This document shows positions 6,876 to 7,287 of a stretch of DNA of 7,287 nucleotides, in pieces (position 1 is the stretch's first letter; the number at the start of each line of letters is the position of its first letter). The notes below the pieces were generated by a model. The model did no database searches and had not been told where the DNA came from. It worked only from the letters and a program-made list of their open reading frames with translations. This DNA is from Clostridiales bacterium (GTDB taxonomy: Bacteria > Bacillota > Clostridia > Christensenellales > Borkfalkiaceae), in NCBI GenBank assembly GCA_021635425.1, contig JAJWOJ010000095.1, positions 1 through 7,287 of the forward strand. The letters are read 5' to 3'. The position numbers and the translations under genes were made by a program.

Positions 6876-7287
6876 TTGAAAAAAATTATTATTGCCATTG
6901 TAACGGTGGTCGTAATTGCGGGGGCTGCCGTCGCGGTGTATTTCGGCTGTTTCAGAGACAAACCGAGTGAATCGGGTCCCGGGTTTTTCGATTCCGAATC
7001 TACGTCGATTTCGGAAAGAACAAGCGAAAGCGAATCTATGTCCGAAAGCATATCGGAAAGCGAGTCCGAATCTGAAAGCGAATCGGAAAGAGAGTCCGAG
7101 TCTGAAAGCGAATCGGAGAGCGAATCTGAATCGGAGAGCGTATCGGAAAGTGAATCTGAAGGCGAGTCTGAATCGGAGAGCGAATCGGAGTCCGAATCGG
7201 AAAGCGAGAGCGAATCGAAGAACAAGTTTGAAGATTTCGATTATGACGAAGCAGGGCTTAAATTTGAAGAAATTAACGGCGAAATGG
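6876..7287 (+). CDS. Exported protein with N-terminal membrane segment and Ser-Glu repeat stalk, 3'-truncated by window
   Basis: The frame starts at TTG 6876 behind a GAGGAG site and stays open to the window end (137 codons visible). The product starts MKK and then has a hydrophobic run (residues 4-24, IIIAIVTVVVIAGAAVAVYFG), which is a signal peptide or signal anchor. Cys25 follows in the context YFGC, a poor lipobox, so lipidation is unlikely but not excluded; AVA before residue 21 could be a signal peptidase I site. Residues 40-114 are dominated by Ser-Glu dipeptides, a highly acidic flexible stalk. After it, FEDFDYDEAGLKFEEINGEM begins an ectodomain that slightly resembles the entry of BspA-type leucine-rich repeat proteins, a weak guess. 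An in-frame ATG at 6861, directly after a TGA, would add five residues but lacks a ribosome binding site. Transcription is from its own consensus promoter. It is probably a partner surface protein of the upstream giant; function unknown. Confidence 0.85.
   Translation, partial: MKKIIIAIVTVVVIAGAAVAVYFGCFRDKPSESGPGFFDSESTSISERTSESESMSESISESESESESESERESESESESESESESESVSESESEGESESESESESESESESESKNKFEDFDYDEAGLKFEEINGEM
6993..7217 (+). repeat. Ser-Glu dipeptide repeat tract (coding), with imperfect 30-bp tandem copies
   Basis: Seventy-five codons alternate Ser and Glu with few interruptions (Thr, Ile, Arg and Met early; single Arg, Val and Gly later). Serine uses TCT, TCC, TCG, AGC and AGT in mixed order, and glutamate uses GAA and GAG. 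At DNA level 7062-7091 and 7092-7121 match at 27 of 30 bases, and 7119-7136 recurs at 7161-7178 with two changes. The tract is comparable in position and chemistry to Ser-Asp stalks of staphylococcal Sdr proteins, although here it directly follows the N-terminal membrane segment. Confidence 0.93.

Noticed and set aside
6824..7225. Minus-strand ORF encoding a Ser-Asp repeat protein
   Set aside because: It is the antisense shadow of the Ser-Glu repeat. The + frame has a promoter, a ribosome binding site and a signal sequence; the minus frame runs back through the promoter and into the end of the upstream gene.
1..7287. CRISPR array, tRNA/rRNA, insertion sequence or toxin-antitoxin system
   Set aside because: No spaced direct repeats, RNA gene motifs, terminal inverted repeats or transposase-like sequence were seen; the only DNA-level repeat is the Ser-Glu coding tract.

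Overview
This 7.3 kb window is almost entirely coding on the + strand. It holds the C-terminal part of one giant surface or secreted protein (bases 1-6807, 2268 codons before the stop, open at the 5' edge). After a 68-base gap comes the start of a second exported protein (bases 6876-7287, cut by the 3' edge). I see no RNA gene, mobile element, CRISPR array, phage gene or metabolic gene.

The organism looks like a Clostridia-type Bacillota, probably an uncultured gut or rumen lineage. This is inferred from four things: Listeria-Bacteroides/InlB B-type repeats combined with GLUG repeats in one giant protein; a textbook sigma-A promoter; a GAGGAG Shine-Dalgarno sequence serving a TTG start; and codon use that mixes many NCG codons with frequent ATA at roughly mid-to-high 40s %GC (estimated by eye). 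It cannot be fixed to a genus from this window.

Layout of the giant protein, in residues counted from the window start: the tail of a canonical InlB B-type repeat (1-65); an acidic, strand-rich region with a weakly repeated motif and then a helical stretch (66-360); a glycine- and aromatic-rich domain of alternating beta strands that I cannot assign (about 364-684); a less repetitive region (685-911); a long run of about ten highly diverged InlB-like modules with a period near 92 residues (912-1866); and a C-terminal GLUG-repeat domain, expected to form a beta-helix (1872-2268). The protein ends without an LPXTG signal or a membrane segment.

The second gene has its own perfect TTGACA-17-TATAAT promoter starting 6 bases after the upstream stop. 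Its product has a hydrophobic N-terminal export or anchor segment, then a 75-residue stalk made mostly of Ser-Glu dipeptides, then the start of an ectodomain. Together the two genes look like a cell-surface (adhesin or matrix-type) locus. Ligand and function cannot be read from the sequence. I did not find convincing evidence of a wholly new biological system. The most unusual items are the diverged repeat array, the embedded barrel-like beta domain, the insertion in the GLUG domain and the Ser-Glu stalk.
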